DNA from: Williamsia sp.
GTDB taxonomy: Bacteria > Bacteroidota > Bacteroidia > Chitinophagales > Chitinophagaceae
Direction of reading: 5' to 3'
NCBI GenBank assembly: GCA_015069695.1
Contig: JADCRZ010000018.1
Span: 1-64,000, forward strand
Length of the DNA stretch: 64,000 bases
Made by a program: the position numbers and the translations under genes. How positions within the stretch are numbered: the first letter of the stretch is position 1; every line of letters starts with the position of its first letter. Of the stretch, positions 26,771 through 35,870 are shown piece by piece. The notes under the pieces were generated by a model. It searched no databases and was not told the origin of the DNA. It saw nothing but the letters and a program-made list of their open reading frames with translations.

Positions 26771-28174
26771 TTACTGAACAGCTTTCTTGAGCTCCATATA
26801 CCGTTTGCGCATCTCCGCCAACTTGTCGCGGTAGTTTCGGTTGAATGCCAGGTTCACCGTTTCATACCGGTCGGTTGCCACATTATAGAGTTGCTCGTAA
26901 CCGTTCTCAATGTATCTCAGGTATTTAAAATCCTGGGTTACGACCCCTTCTGTTTGCGGAATGGTTGGACTATTTAAGTAGGTGTGCTCGTAGAAAAAAT
27001 CTTTCCTGGGCGGAACAGAGCCGTTTGCGATCGACAGCAGGTTTTTGCCCTGCATGCGCCCCGGTATGGGCAATCCGGCCAAAGAAACAATAGTAGGAGC
27101 AATGTCGATATTGAGGGCAATCTGATCAGGTTCTCCCCTTCTTTGCTGGCTTGGCAGCAGGGGATCGTACACAATCAGCGGCACCCGGATCGATTCTTCA
27201 TGCCCGTACCATTTGCCTTCCAGGCCATGTTCTCCCAGGTACATGCCATTGTCGCCCATGTAAATGATAATGGTATGATCGGCAATATCGAGTTCTTTGA
27301 GCTGATTGATCAGGTTGCCCACAACCTCGTCTACACCCGTGATCAGCCGGTAATAGTTTTTTACGTTTTCCTGAAACAGCGCGTCGGTGGACAGCAGGGC
27401 TTTCCAGCGTTGCCGGGCAATATTTTGATCGGTGCGGAAAAAAGTAGGGAAGCGGTTCCAGTAGATAGGATCGGCCGTAACGGGTTTGGGGATGATCACA
27501 TCATTGTACAGGTTCTGGTAGCGGGCCTGGGGTATGAACCGGGGAGGATTGCCATCCTGCTCATGCGGAGCTTTGAAACCTACCGATAAACAAAAAGGCT
27601 CTTGCTTTCCGAACTGGTCTAAAAAAATCTTGATAGCATTGGCTACGCTGTCGGTATTGTGAATGATGGTTCCGTCGGCCCGTTTCATCAGATAGTCGGG
27701 CTGCTCTTCTTTCGGACATTTCCAATAATCGAAATAAATCGATGGGGGGTTAATTCTGCCTACACCAAATTTATTGATGTACCCAATTCTGTACCCTGCT
27801 TTTTTTAGCAGAAGAGGGTAGGTATTTGCCAGGGCATCGGGCGAGAAATCGGTCCCGAAATCATTTATTTTGTGCCTGGATTCATATTCTCCGCTCAGGA
27901 TGCTGGCCCGGCTGATGGCACAGATGGAAGTGGTTACATAGGCGTTCCTGAACATCAGCCCCTCTCTTGCCAGTGCGTCGATGTTGGGGGTTTTAACGAT
28001 CGGGTTGCCTGCCACACCCAGGGCATCCCAGCGTTGATCGTCTGTTAATAAGAAAATGATGTTCGGCTTTCCATCATAGTGATCATCTGAGGAGCCTTCT
28101 TTTAAATGCCGGGTACATCCTGCCAGAAAAAGCAGCGCCGGTAAAAGAAGCCGTATACAAAGCCTTTTTTTCAT
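26771..28174 (-). CDS. Sulfatase lipoprotein (family S1 type)
   Basis: 467 residues. The lipobox LAGC (Cys20) makes it a lipoprotein. The sulfatase fold starts PNIIFLLTDDQRWD with metal ligands Asp45/Asp46. The active-site signature is TSICAISRASILSGEY with Cys85 as the formylglycine precursor; Ile stands where the common C-x-P-S-R has Pro, a variant found in several bacterial sulfatases of polysaccharide utilisation. Further ligands lie in FKAPHEQDG and YMGDNGMYLGEHG. No maturase is in the window. Substrate is probably a sulfated glycan. Confidence 0.85.
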   Translation of the reverse strand: MKKRLCIRLLLPALLFLAGCTRHLKEGSSDDHYDGKPNIIFLLTDDQRWDALGVAGNPIVKTPNIDALAREGLMFRNAYVTTSICAISRASILSGEYESRHKINDFGTDFSPDALANTYPLLLKKAGYRIGYINKFGVGRINPPSIYFDYWKCPKEEQPDYLMKRADGTIIHNTDSVANAIKIFLDQFGKQEPFCLSVGFKAPHEQDGNPPRFIPQARYQNLYNDVIIPKPVTADPIYWNRFPTFFRTDQNIARQRWKALLSTDALFQENVKNYYRLITGVDEVVGNLINQLKELDIADHTIIIYMGDNGMYLGEHGLEGKWYGHEESIRVPLIVYDPLLPSQQRRGEPDQIALNIDIAPTIVSLAGLPIPGRMQGKNLLSIANGSVPPRKDFFYEHTYLNSPTIPQTEGVVTQDFKYLRYIENGYEQLYNVATDRYETVNLAFNRNYRDKLAEMRKRYMELKKAVQ

Positions 28175-28576
28175 GTATCCTGCGTAAAAGAAACCGTTGA
28201 TATACCTGCAACAAACAAGCCCTCCGGCAGCCTGCCCCTCTTCTTGTTACAGGTCAGTTTCCAGCGTTTAAAGATACGAAAGCATCTTGACGTATTCCAA
28301 ACCCGGTGGGGAAATAAACCGGCAATTAACCGGCTTCAGCCACCTGCCCGTACTCCTTCCTATAAAAATCCGGCTGTAACCCAACCATAGTCCGCTGCAC
28401 AACGATCATGTTGTAACAGCTTGTTCGCAAAGCAGCTATGACGCAAACCCAGCTTTTCTGCCGGTGATCGTGCAGGCTAAAAGCCTTTACCTGCCGGCAC
28501 ATAGCACAATAATTGTAAGTACATACCAGTTTTGCCGGAACAACTACTTGTAATTCACACCTTAAAACAGTTTGCC
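28175..28576. other. 402-bp intergenic region, divergent sulfatase and ASST-like genes
   Basis: No open gene, hairpin terminator or repeat was seen. On the minus strand TATCTTTA (28269-28276) is a weak -7 candidate for the sulfatase about 95 nt upstream of its ATG. On the plus strand CAGTTTTG and ACAGTTTG near the ASST-like start are weak -7 candidates. The size suits divergent control of two sulfur-ester genes. Confidence 0.4.
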
Positions 28577-29707
28577 ATGGGAAACCGACGTATACTTACC
28601 TGGATTTTTCTTTTATTTATTGCAGGTGCCTGTAAAAAAGACAAAGGCCCTGAAGTGCTTGTCAACTCCGATCCTACTGATGGTATTACCCTGTATTCAC
28701 CTCTCACCGGCGGAACCACAGATTATGGCAGCGTTCTCCTGCTTGATAAATACGGAAATACCATTGCACAACAACCCACGTCTGCAGATGCCTATAATTT
28801 TGAAAAGTGGACGGCAAACGGCAAAGTACGCTATACTTACCTGCAGCGCGATTTAAATACCAAGCAGACCGATCCTTCCATGATCCCCTGCAATGCCTTT
28901 ATCCTGGATGAAAACTTCGTCAAGCTAAAAAAGATTTCGCTGCTGCCGTATAATGGCCGGACAGATGCACTGGCAGTTGACGGACATGAATTTATTTATA
29001 TTGACGACAACCACTACATCACCCTGTCTTATTTTGAAAAGGGGGTAACCAATATTCCGGCTTCCTTGAATCCGGTCGCCAACTGCAAGGTCGTAACCCC
29101 AATCATTCAGGAAGTGATGAATGACAAAGTTGTTTGGGAATGGCAGGGCGCCGACTATCCTGAATTTTATGCCAACAGCATTGAAAGCAACAAGTTCAGT
29201 GATGCGACCGTATTTCACGATTACATGCACATGAACTCCATGTTTCTTGACCCTACAGACAACAACCTGATTTGCTCGAACCGCAACCAGAACAATGTAA
29301 TCAAAATCAACCGGACCAGCGGTGCCATTATGTGGCGATTGGGAGGCAACAACAGCAATTTCACGCTCACGAGCAACATGAAGTTCCTGCGCCAACACCA
29401 CGCTACCCTTACCGACAACAACCAAACCCTGCTGATATTTGACAACGGCCAGATCACCGAACGCAAATGGAGCCGGATCGTAGAATTTAAGCTGAATACA
29501 AATGAAAATACCGTACAATCGTTCAGCTCGTTTAACCTGCCCGACAGTACATTCTGCCAGTTTATGGGCTCCGTGCAAAAAAGGGGTGATACGTATTTTA
29601 TCGGTTGCGGAAGCACGCCCAAGCTAATGGAGGTGAACTACAAAACCGGAAAGATCAATTTACTTATGAGCTTTCCCAAATATTCTTATCGGGCACTGAA
29701 GTACTAA
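28577..29707 (+). CDS. Arylsulfotransferase (ASST)-like lipoprotein
   Basis: 376 residues from the ATG at 28577, which starts a lipoprotein signal (FLLFIAGAC, Cys19). The mature part resembles the beta-propeller arylsulfate sulfotransferase family: VVWEWQGADYPEF, then DATVFHDYMHMNSMFLDPTDNN carrying candidate catalytic histidines, IKINRTSGAIMWRLGG and the RQHHATL region. ASSTs move sulfate between phenolic esters without PAPS. Placement beside a sulfatase supports sulfur-ester chemistry, but catalytic competence is not proven. The ORF-track start 15 codons upstream is rejected since it precedes the signal. Confidence 0.75.
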   Translation: MGNRRILTWIFLLFIAGACKKDKGPEVLVNSDPTDGITLYSPLTGGTTDYGSVLLLDKYGNTIAQQPTSADAYNFEKWTANGKVRYTYLQRDLNTKQTDPSMIPCNAFILDENFVKLKKISLLPYNGRTDALAVDGHEFIYIDDNHYITLSYFEKGVTNIPASLNPVANCKVVTPIIQEVMNDKVVWEWQGADYPEFYANSIESNKFSDATVFHDYMHMNSMFLDPTDNNLICSNRNQNNVIKINRTSGAIMWRLGGNNSNFTLTSNMKFLRQHHATLTDNNQTLLIFDNGQITERKWSRIVEFKLNTNENTVQSFSSFNLPDSTFCQFMGSVQKRGDTYFIGCGSTPKLMEVNYKTGKINLLMSFPKYSYRALKY

Positions 29708-29723
29708 CATCTCAACCGAAAAT

Positions 29724-29762
29724 AAAAAACACGCCGTGATCAAGCATTGCGGTGTGTTTTTT
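29724..29762. terminator. Bidirectional terminator after the ASST-like gene
   Basis: AAAAAACACGCCG pairs with CGGTGTGTTTTTT (one G-T wobble) around a 13-nt loop, between convergent genes. Confidence 0.85.
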
Positions 29763-29778
29763 ATAAAAGCGTATACAC

Positions 29779-31959
29779 CTACCGTCCGCCACCCGGGCAG
29801 TGCGCCCGCAAATAGGCAGTAAACAGGTCAGACAAATGCCGGCTGGTGCCTTCACCTTCGCTGATGCCATGTGTCCGGTTCGGATAGCTCATGAGCTGGA
29901 ATTGCTTGTCCCATTTCACGAGTTCGTTGATCAGCATTTCTGTTCCCTGGTAATGCACGTTGTCATCGCCGGTTCCGTGTACAACCAGCAGGCTGCCCCG
30001 CAGGTTTCTGGCGTGTGAAAGGGGTGAGCCGGCCTCGTAATCGGCCCTGTTTTCCTGCGGCAGTCCCATGTATCTTTCCTGGTAAATATTGTCGTAGCAC
30101 AGCTGGTTGGCAACCGGTGCTATGGCGATCCCGGTTTTATAGATTTCAGGATACTGGAAAAGCAGGTTCAGGGTCGTGGAACCGCCTCCGCTCCAGCCGG
30201 TTACAGCTACCCGGCTGGAATCAACCCATTTCCATTCCAGGATCTTTTTTGCAGCCATGGCCTGGTCACGGATATTGATGATACCGATTTTCCGGTAAAT
30301 GGCTTTGCGCCAGGCAGCTCCTTTGGGTGCCGGTGTGCCGCGGCCTTCTACCGCCATCTGGATATACCCTTCGGCAGATAAATCGCCTGCGTACAACCTG
30401 TTGGCCGTACCCAGGCTGCCGGCTGCATCCCTGACTGTAAGGCTGGCTGGTTCTGCGTATACGTTGAATACAACGGGATATTTTTTGGTACTGTCGAAGT
30501 TCCGGGGTTTTATCATCCACCCGTCCATGGTCACGCCGTCCTCTGTTGTAACCTGAAAAAATTCAATGGGTGGTGCTTCTACCCTGCCTCCTCTTCCGCC
30601 AGCTCCGGAACTGAGTGAGCGGACAAGTTCGTGGGCTGGAAGACTGACCCATTCTGTTTTTGAGGGATGGGCCAAGCTGGAATAGCTATGCAGGGCAAAC
30701 CTGCCGTCGGGTGATATGTTGTAATTGTGCGTACCCTTTTCTGCTGCCCCGGAAAGCAGGCGGGGCTGGTCGCTGCCCTGGAGCGGGATGCTGTACAGGT
30801 ACTGCTGCGTGGCATTCCCGGGAGATGCCGTGAAATACGCGGTTCCGCCTTTTTCATCTACCGCGCTCAGGCGGATCAGGTCGTAATTTCCGCGTGTAAG
30901 CAGGGATTCTTTTCCATCGCGCGTGATGCGGTACAAATGGCGCCAGCCGTCCTTTTCTGATACCCACAAGAAGGCCTTTCCTCCCTCGATCCAGTTCCAC
31001 CCCGTCGGTTCGTCCTGCACATCGATCCAGGCCTTGTCCTGCTCGCTGTAAATAGAAGTAGCCGCGCCTGTGAGGGCATTACAGATAAATACCTTTGCTT
31101 CGTTCTGTTTCCGGTTAAGCTGCTCCAGGATCAATTCCGAGCTGTTGCCGGCCCATTCCATCCGCGGTATATAGTGCTGGCGCGGATCACCCGGCACCTT
31201 CATCCACTGCGTCTTTGCGGTGGCAATATCCAGCACGCCTACCTTGCAGGGTGAGGGATCTTCTCCGGCTTTGGGGTATTCAACAGGTTTTACAAAGGAG
31301 TAAATAGAGTCGGTATTGTTGATAAGCAGAAAGTTCCTGATCTTGGTCGCATCGATTTGCCAGTAAGCAATCCGGCGGCTGTCAGGGCTCCAGCGAAAAC
31401 CATCCCGGCAATCAAATTCTTCTTCATAGGCCCAGTCAAACGTACCGTTGATCAGCCGTTCTGTTCCGTCCTGTGTAAGCTTGGTTAATTTACCGGTCGC
31501 TAAATTTTCCACGTAAAGATTGTGCTGCGAAACAAAAGCGGCTTTGGTACCATCGGGAGAGATCTTGGCAAACTGGAGGGAGGAAGCCGGCAACCCCTTT
31601 CCCAGTTGAACAAGCGTATGCCGGCTCAGGTCTGCCACCCAGTAATCACCCCGGGTATTCTGCCGCCACACCCTTTTGGTGTTTGTAAACAGCAGCAATT
31701 TTGTTTTATCATCTGTCAGCGAAAAACTCTGAACAGCCAGTGGCGCGGTTTGTCCCTTGGGTATAAGGAGTGAGGAATCAACCAGAACGGATCGATTGAA
31801 AGAAGGCAGTTCGTATGCTGCGATAGCACCTCTTTCAATTGTATAATAACTGCTGCCGTTGTTGGCCCATTTCAGGGCCCCGCCCCGCTGTGCGCAGAGA
31901 GAAGTAACCCAGATACAACCGATCAGCCAGCAGATGATTTTGCCAGAATTCATATTCAA
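29779..31959 (-). CDS. Dipeptidyl-peptidase IV-type S9 protease
   Basis: 726 residues with a signal peptide (MNMNSGKIICWLIGCIWVTSLCAQ). An N-terminal beta-propeller (DPPIV_N) of ~460 residues includes the substrate-binding YEEEF motif. The C-terminal alpha/beta hydrolase has nucleophile elbow GWSGGG (Ser590), Asp in HGTGDDNVH and His in YPNRTHGI. It cleaves X-Pro or X-Ala dipeptides from N-termini in the periplasm. It follows an M1 peptidase gene by 39 nt on the same strand with no visible promoter between, so the two probably form an operon for peptide use. Confidence 0.93.
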   Translation of the reverse strand: MNMNSGKIICWLIGCIWVTSLCAQRGGALKWANNGSSYYTIERGAIAAYELPSFNRSVLVDSSLLIPKGQTAPLAVQSFSLTDDKTKLLLFTNTKRVWRQNTRGDYWVADLSRHTLVQLGKGLPASSLQFAKISPDGTKAAFVSQHNLYVENLATGKLTKLTQDGTERLINGTFDWAYEEEFDCRDGFRWSPDSRRIAYWQIDATKIRNFLLINNTDSIYSFVKPVEYPKAGEDPSPCKVGVLDIATAKTQWMKVPGDPRQHYIPRMEWAGNSSELILEQLNRKQNEAKVFICNALTGAATSIYSEQDKAWIDVQDEPTGWNWIEGGKAFLWVSEKDGWRHLYRITRDGKESLLTRGNYDLIRLSAVDEKGGTAYFTASPGNATQQYLYSIPLQGSDQPRLLSGAAEKGTHNYNISPDGRFALHSYSSLAHPSKTEWVSLPAHELVRSLSSGAGGRGGRVEAPPIEFFQVTTEDGVTMDGWMIKPRNFDSTKKYPVVFNVYAEPASLTVRDAAGSLGTANRLYAGDLSAEGYIQMAVEGRGTPAPKGAAWRKAIYRKIGIINIRDQAMAAKKILEWKWVDSSRVAVTGWSGGGSTTLNLLFQYPEIYKTGIAIAPVANQLCYDNIYQERYMGLPQENRADYEAGSPLSHARNLRGSLLVVHGTGDDNVHYQGTEMLINELVKWDKQFQLMSYPNRTHGISEGEGTSRHLSDLFTAYLRAHCPGGGR

Positions 31960-31998
31960 CGAGTTGATTTACTTAATAGATATTTTAAAAACACGGAT

Positions 31999-33738
31999 CT
32001 ACCTTTCAGTGCTTTCCAGCTTTTCCTGCTGCGGTGAAGACAGGGTAAGGGCGGAAGGCGATTTCACCCGTTGAACAGTGATGTAATACATCTTCCTGAT
32101 AGCAGCCGTATCAAACAAAGCGGCCTGTCCATCTACCAACGTGCTGCTCTTCCATTCTGTGGTAGGAAAAATTTTCAGCTTGATCGCATTCCGGTTCAAA
32201 GCCAGCGGCAGGTCGAACCCGGCAACGGAGTTTGTCCAGCGGTAAGACACCCTTTTCTGATCATCGCTGAAATAGTATTCCAGTTGCGGAATTTGTGTGG
32301 TGCGCAGGTACTGGTCAAACACCTTGGTATAATCATGCCCGGCCTGCTTGCTGATATACGCAACGATCTGGGGTGTGGTAACGGTCTGGTGATAGAAGGT
32401 TTTGTTTAATCCGCGGATGATCTGCCGGAAGAGCTCATCGTTGTCGATGCTGTGGCGGATGGCATGGATCATGTTGCCGGCTTTGGGGTACATATCGCCG
32501 CTGCCCTGGTCATTCACATCATAATGGGCAATAATGGGCCGGTCGTTCCGGATGCCCCGGCGGGTTCCGGCGTTGTAATCGTTGCCTGCCGTCTTGCCAA
32601 AAATATAATCTACATACAGGGTTTCGCTGTAATTGGTAAAGCCTTCATGAATGTACATGTCTGCCAGGTCTTTGCTGGTGATGTTGTTGCCAAACCATTC
32701 ATGGCCGCTTTCATGTACAATGATAAAATCCCATTTCATGCCGAGGCCTGTTCCTGAACCATCCCGGCCCCGGTAACCCGGCTTGTAGAGATTGCCATAG
32801 GCAACGGCCGACTGGTGCTCCATGCCGGTGTGCTGCACATCAACCAGTTTATAACCATCTTCATAAAACGGATAAGGGCCCATCCAGTATTCAAAAGCCT
32901 TCAGCATATTGTGTGTTTCGTAGGGCAGGTAGGTTTTGGCTTTTTCAAGATTGTAATCCAGCACCCAGTAGCTAACATCCAGGTTTCCTTTTTCGCCCTT
33001 GTATACCTCCTGAAAGCTTACATATTTGCCGATATAAGGAATGATGCAGTAATTGCTGATCGGATTTTTGACCACCCATTTTGAGGTGGTCGTACCATCC
33101 CCGTTGTTCTTTTTAGACTGAAGCCGGCCATTGCCAACAGCTACCAGGGTATCCGGAACCGTCATGGCCAGCGAGGCACCCTGGTCAGGCTCATCGCTCT
33201 GGTGGTCTTTGCAGGGATACCAGATGGAAGCACCCAGTCCCTGACAGGTAACAGTCATCCAGGGACGGCCCAGCGAGTCTTTGGCAAAGGTCCAGCCACC
33301 GCTCCAGGGTGGACGAGTACTTTCGTGCGGTTTGCCGGAAAAATAGACGGCGATGCGGTGAACGGATAGGGGAGCCTGCGACTGCTGGGCTGTTTCTACA
33401 TGCCAGGCGTTGCCTTCGCGGGTAAAAGAAAGCCGGCTGGTATTGTCGTATACAACGCTGTCAATTTGAAGGGGGTCCTGCAGGTCGATCTGCATGGCCG
33501 GCGGATGCTGCTTGCTGAGCACTTTGTATGTGATCACGTTGCATCCTTCGGTTGTTTTGTTGAGATAATCAGGTTTTACGGAGATGTCGTACCGCTGTAC
33601 ATCCCACCAGGCCCGTTCCGGCGTAATGCTGCCCCGCAGCGTATCTGCATGGGTAAACACTTTTTCTGCCGGCTGCTGGGCACGAACTGTAAGAGAGAGA
33701 GTAGCACAAAGAAGCAATACAGGTAGTAAACGGCTCAT
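31999..33738 (-). CDS. M1-family metallopeptidase, exported
   Basis: 579 residues with a signal peptide (MSRLLPVLLLCATLSLTVRA). The zinc site is HESGH at 342-346 with Glu365 in IHEGF, correct M1 spacing, and the exopeptidase loop is GMEHQS upstream. It is shorter than the M1 protein at 5090 and lacks a large C-terminal domain. It lies upstream of DPP-IV in the same direction. A -7 element TAGCTTTG at 33771-33778 (minus strand) gives it its own promoter. Confidence 0.92.
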   Translation of the reverse strand: MSRLLPVLLLCATLSLTVRAQQPAEKVFTHADTLRGSITPERAWWDVQRYDISVKPDYLNKTTEGCNVITYKVLSKQHPPAMQIDLQDPLQIDSVVYDNTSRLSFTREGNAWHVETAQQSQAPLSVHRIAVYFSGKPHESTRPPWSGGWTFAKDSLGRPWMTVTCQGLGASIWYPCKDHQSDEPDQGASLAMTVPDTLVAVGNGRLQSKKNNGDGTTTSKWVVKNPISNYCIIPYIGKYVSFQEVYKGEKGNLDVSYWVLDYNLEKAKTYLPYETHNMLKAFEYWMGPYPFYEDGYKLVDVQHTGMEHQSAVAYGNLYKPGYRGRDGSGTGLGMKWDFIIVHESGHEWFGNNITSKDLADMYIHEGFTNYSETLYVDYIFGKTAGNDYNAGTRRGIRNDRPIIAHYDVNDQGSGDMYPKAGNMIHAIRHSIDNDELFRQIIRGLNKTFYHQTVTTPQIVAYISKQAGHDYTKVFDQYLRTTQIPQLEYYFSDDQKRVSYRWTNSVAGFDLPLALNRNAIKLKIFPTTEWKSSTLVDGQAALFDTAAIRKMYYITVQRVKSPSALTLSSPQQEKLESTER

Positions 33739-33770
33739 AAGCTTGGTTTTATGTGGGAGATCACGCTGCT

Positions 33771-33778
33771 CAAAGCTA
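33771..33778 (-). promoter_or_regulatory. -7 promoter element of the M1-DPPIV pair
   Basis: The minus strand reads TAGCTTTG (TAnnTTTG), 32 nt before the M1 ATG and within the 56-bp gap after the DUF2264 gene, suggesting separate transcription from that gene. Confidence 0.5.
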
Positions 33779-33794
33779 TCTAAAATCCGCCGGT

Positions 33795-35066
33795 TTAATG
33801 CGAGATGGCGTGATCAGTCTGTATATCCTCGCCTTTCCAGATTTTCACGGTGGTCCAGGGAAGGTCAGCGCCCAGCCAGAAGGGATTGCTGGCTGGCAGT
33901 CCCAACACCAAAAAAGCTTCCGAGCACAGATAAAGGCTGCCGGTGGAAATATAATTTTCTCCGATGCCTGGCTGGTGGCCATACAAGCCGATCTGCAGCC
34001 AGCCCTTTGCATCAAATGTACCGGGTGCCTCTGTTTGCCGTTTGATCATGGTATACAGGGCAGCCCTTACCTGCCGGGGCTCCAGTTCCTTGGGCAAGGC
34101 TTCCATCAGGGCGATCTTGGAAAGCAGGTGGAAAGCACCATAGCGGTAAGCAAGCGAGCGGCCCAGGGGCGGATAAGTTCCTTCCGGTGAGATCAGCCGC
34201 TCCTGCACGGCGGCATAGCGTTGGGCCCGGCGCAGTTCTTCTCCCCATAATTTTGCGTACGGACTTTGCGGATCGTGTTTGACCAGCGCGTCGAGGGTTT
34301 CCAGTAACATGGGGTGCATCACAAAGCTGTTGTAGTAATCCCAGTGAAACTCGGCCCCATCGCCATAGGCTCCATCACCCTTGTACCAGCTCATGAGCTT
34401 TGATACCGCGGTATCGACCTTGGCCCTTTCGTAATTGCCTTCGTAGGTCAGCAGGGCCGCCTCAACGGTAGAGCTGAACAAGACCCAGTTGTTGTTGCCG
34501 GGTTTGATGACGCGGGAAGATTGGAGGGCTTTAAAGACATTTTGTTTGGTGGCTTCATCCAACGGTTTCCACAACTGGTTGGGGGCACGCAGCAGGGCTT
34601 CAGCAAAAAAAGCAGCGTCTACGAGCGGCTGTGCGCCACTTTTGAAGTTCATGAAGTCGGCAGAAGCAGGGTCCACGGCATTTCTGATGCACTGGAGAGC
34701 CAGGTCAATGTATTTTTTGCGCAGCTTTCCCTCGGGCGTGTTGTCAGGGCCCAGTTCCAGCCAGGGGGCCATGCCGGAGAGCAATCTTCCAAAAGCTTCT
34801 AAATAGGTAAAAGAAGGCCGGTCTTTAACGTTGGGAGCGGCCTCGACCGGCATCTGCACGCGAAGCTGGTTTTTGCTCAGGGCATTCAGCACCGGATCAG
34901 CAATGCGGGTAAGCGTTTGTACAAGATAAGCCCGTTCCTGTTCCCCCTGCTTTTCGCCTTGACCGGCTTGCTGTGCCTTGGCAGGAGAAAAGCCCACAAC
35001 AAATAGACACAGGGCGGTAAAAGTCTGTTTGGCAGCGCATCTGATAGTAATAAATCTTATATACAT
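33795..35066 (-). CDS. DUF2264-domain exported protein
   Basis: 423 residues with a signal peptide ending near SPAKAQ. The body matches DUF2264: YLEAFGRLLSGMAPWLELG, PQPLVDAAFFAEALLRAP-like helices, NNWVLFSSTVEAALL and YGDGAEFHWDYYNSFVMHPML. The helix-rich pattern fits the alpha/alpha toroid glycosidases and lyases with which the family is usually grouped, often near polysaccharide utilisation genes. No activity can be assigned. Confidence 0.82.
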   Translation of the reverse strand: MYIRFITIRCAAKQTFTALCLFVVGFSPAKAQQAGQGEKQGEQERAYLVQTLTRIADPVLNALSKNQLRVQMPVEAAPNVKDRPSFTYLEAFGRLLSGMAPWLELGPDNTPEGKLRKKYIDLALQCIRNAVDPASADFMNFKSGAQPLVDAAFFAEALLRAPNQLWKPLDEATKQNVFKALQSSRVIKPGNNNWVLFSSTVEAALLTYEGNYERAKVDTAVSKLMSWYKGDGAYGDGAEFHWDYYNSFVMHPMLLETLDALVKHDPQSPYAKLWGEELRRAQRYAAVQERLISPEGTYPPLGRSLAYRYGAFHLLSKIALMEALPKELEPRQVRAALYTMIKRQTEAPGTFDAKGWLQIGLYGHQPGIGENYISTGSLYLCSEAFLVLGLPASNPFWLGADLPWTTVKIWKGEDIQTDHAISH

Positions 35067-35122
35067 CTTTGGAGAGGGATTTTTTAAACAGCTTTGGCCG
35101 GAAGCATAAACTTTCCTGGTTT

Positions 35123-35130
35123 CAAATGTA
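35123..35130 (-). promoter_or_regulatory. -7 promoter element of the DUF2264 gene
   Basis: The minus strand reads TACATTTG (TAnnTTTG), 57 nt before the ATG at 35066. Confidence 0.45.
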
Positions 35131-35165
35131 CAGCACCAGGCCGGGCTGCGGAAAGAATTTTAAAT

Positions 35166-35197
35166 TTTGCTTGTATGGACTGTAAAAATTATTTTTG
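35166..35197 (+). promoter_or_regulatory. Promoter of the small membrane protein gene
   Basis: TTTG (35166-35169) and TATTTTTG (35190-35197) are separated by 20 bp. This is one of the best -33/-7 pairs in the window; the ATG is 19 nt further on. Confidence 0.65.
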
Positions 35198-35216
35198 AGC
35201 AAACTAACCCGTTCTT

Positions 35217-35660
35217 ATGCCGGATGAAGAAAAAGAAGTTGTAGAGGCGATTACAAAAGCGATCGACTTGTACAAACAAACTGCTGATAACTTGCGTGTT
35301 GTATTGATCATTTTTGGAACTGTCGGAATTGCAGCAGCCCTGTTCGTAACTGCTTTTGCCGGCGCTGATTTTATCAAGTCTGATGATGCCATCAGTATTC
35401 GTATTGCAGCATTTATAGCTGCGCTGTGTTTAACAGCTTTAACAGCCTTTAATGTACAGGCAAAGGGCAACAACGCCAGAAATGCTTTCCGCCACCTGAA
35501 CCATGCCTACCTGATGTACAGGATCGGAAGGATTACCGTAGCCGAACTGGTAAAGGCAAAAGACGACGCCGAAAAAATCATAGGCAGTGTGGATTTTCAA
35601 ACTTCTATCCACGAAAAGCCGGTGAACGGACCAGACAAGCTGCCGGCTAAATCAATGTGA
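35217..35660 (+). CDS. Small two-helix membrane protein
   Basis: 147 residues, not recognised. A charged N-terminal helix (EEKEVVEAITKAIDLYKQ) is followed by two hydrophobic segments (VVLIIFGTVGIAAALFVTAF and IAAFIAALCLTALTAF) and a soluble helical tail with NARNAFRHLNHAYLMYRIG. The layout recalls SLATT-like two-helix proteins, but no specific motif supports that. It starts a run of four plus-strand envelope genes. Confidence 0.6.
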   Translation: MPDEEKEVVEAITKAIDLYKQTADNLRVVLIIFGTVGIAAALFVTAFAGADFIKSDDAISIRIAAFIAALCLTALTAFNVQAKGNNARNAFRHLNHAYLMYRIGRITVAELVKAKDDAEKIIGSVDFQTSIHEKPVNGPDKLPAKSM

Positions 35661-35870
35661 ATTTTCCTTCTTTTTGCAGAGGTTGCCCCATTTTTCAGGA
35701 GAAAAGATGGAAGGTCAGGTGCTGCAAAATAATAAATACCGCTTCCGCTCTTTAAAAAGTTATAAAAAAATTATAACATTGCACTTTACTTTGGATTCGA
35801 TACTCTCTAAAAAAACCTCACTTGCTGCCATTATCCGCCACAAAAAGATTATCTTATCTAATCGACCTAT

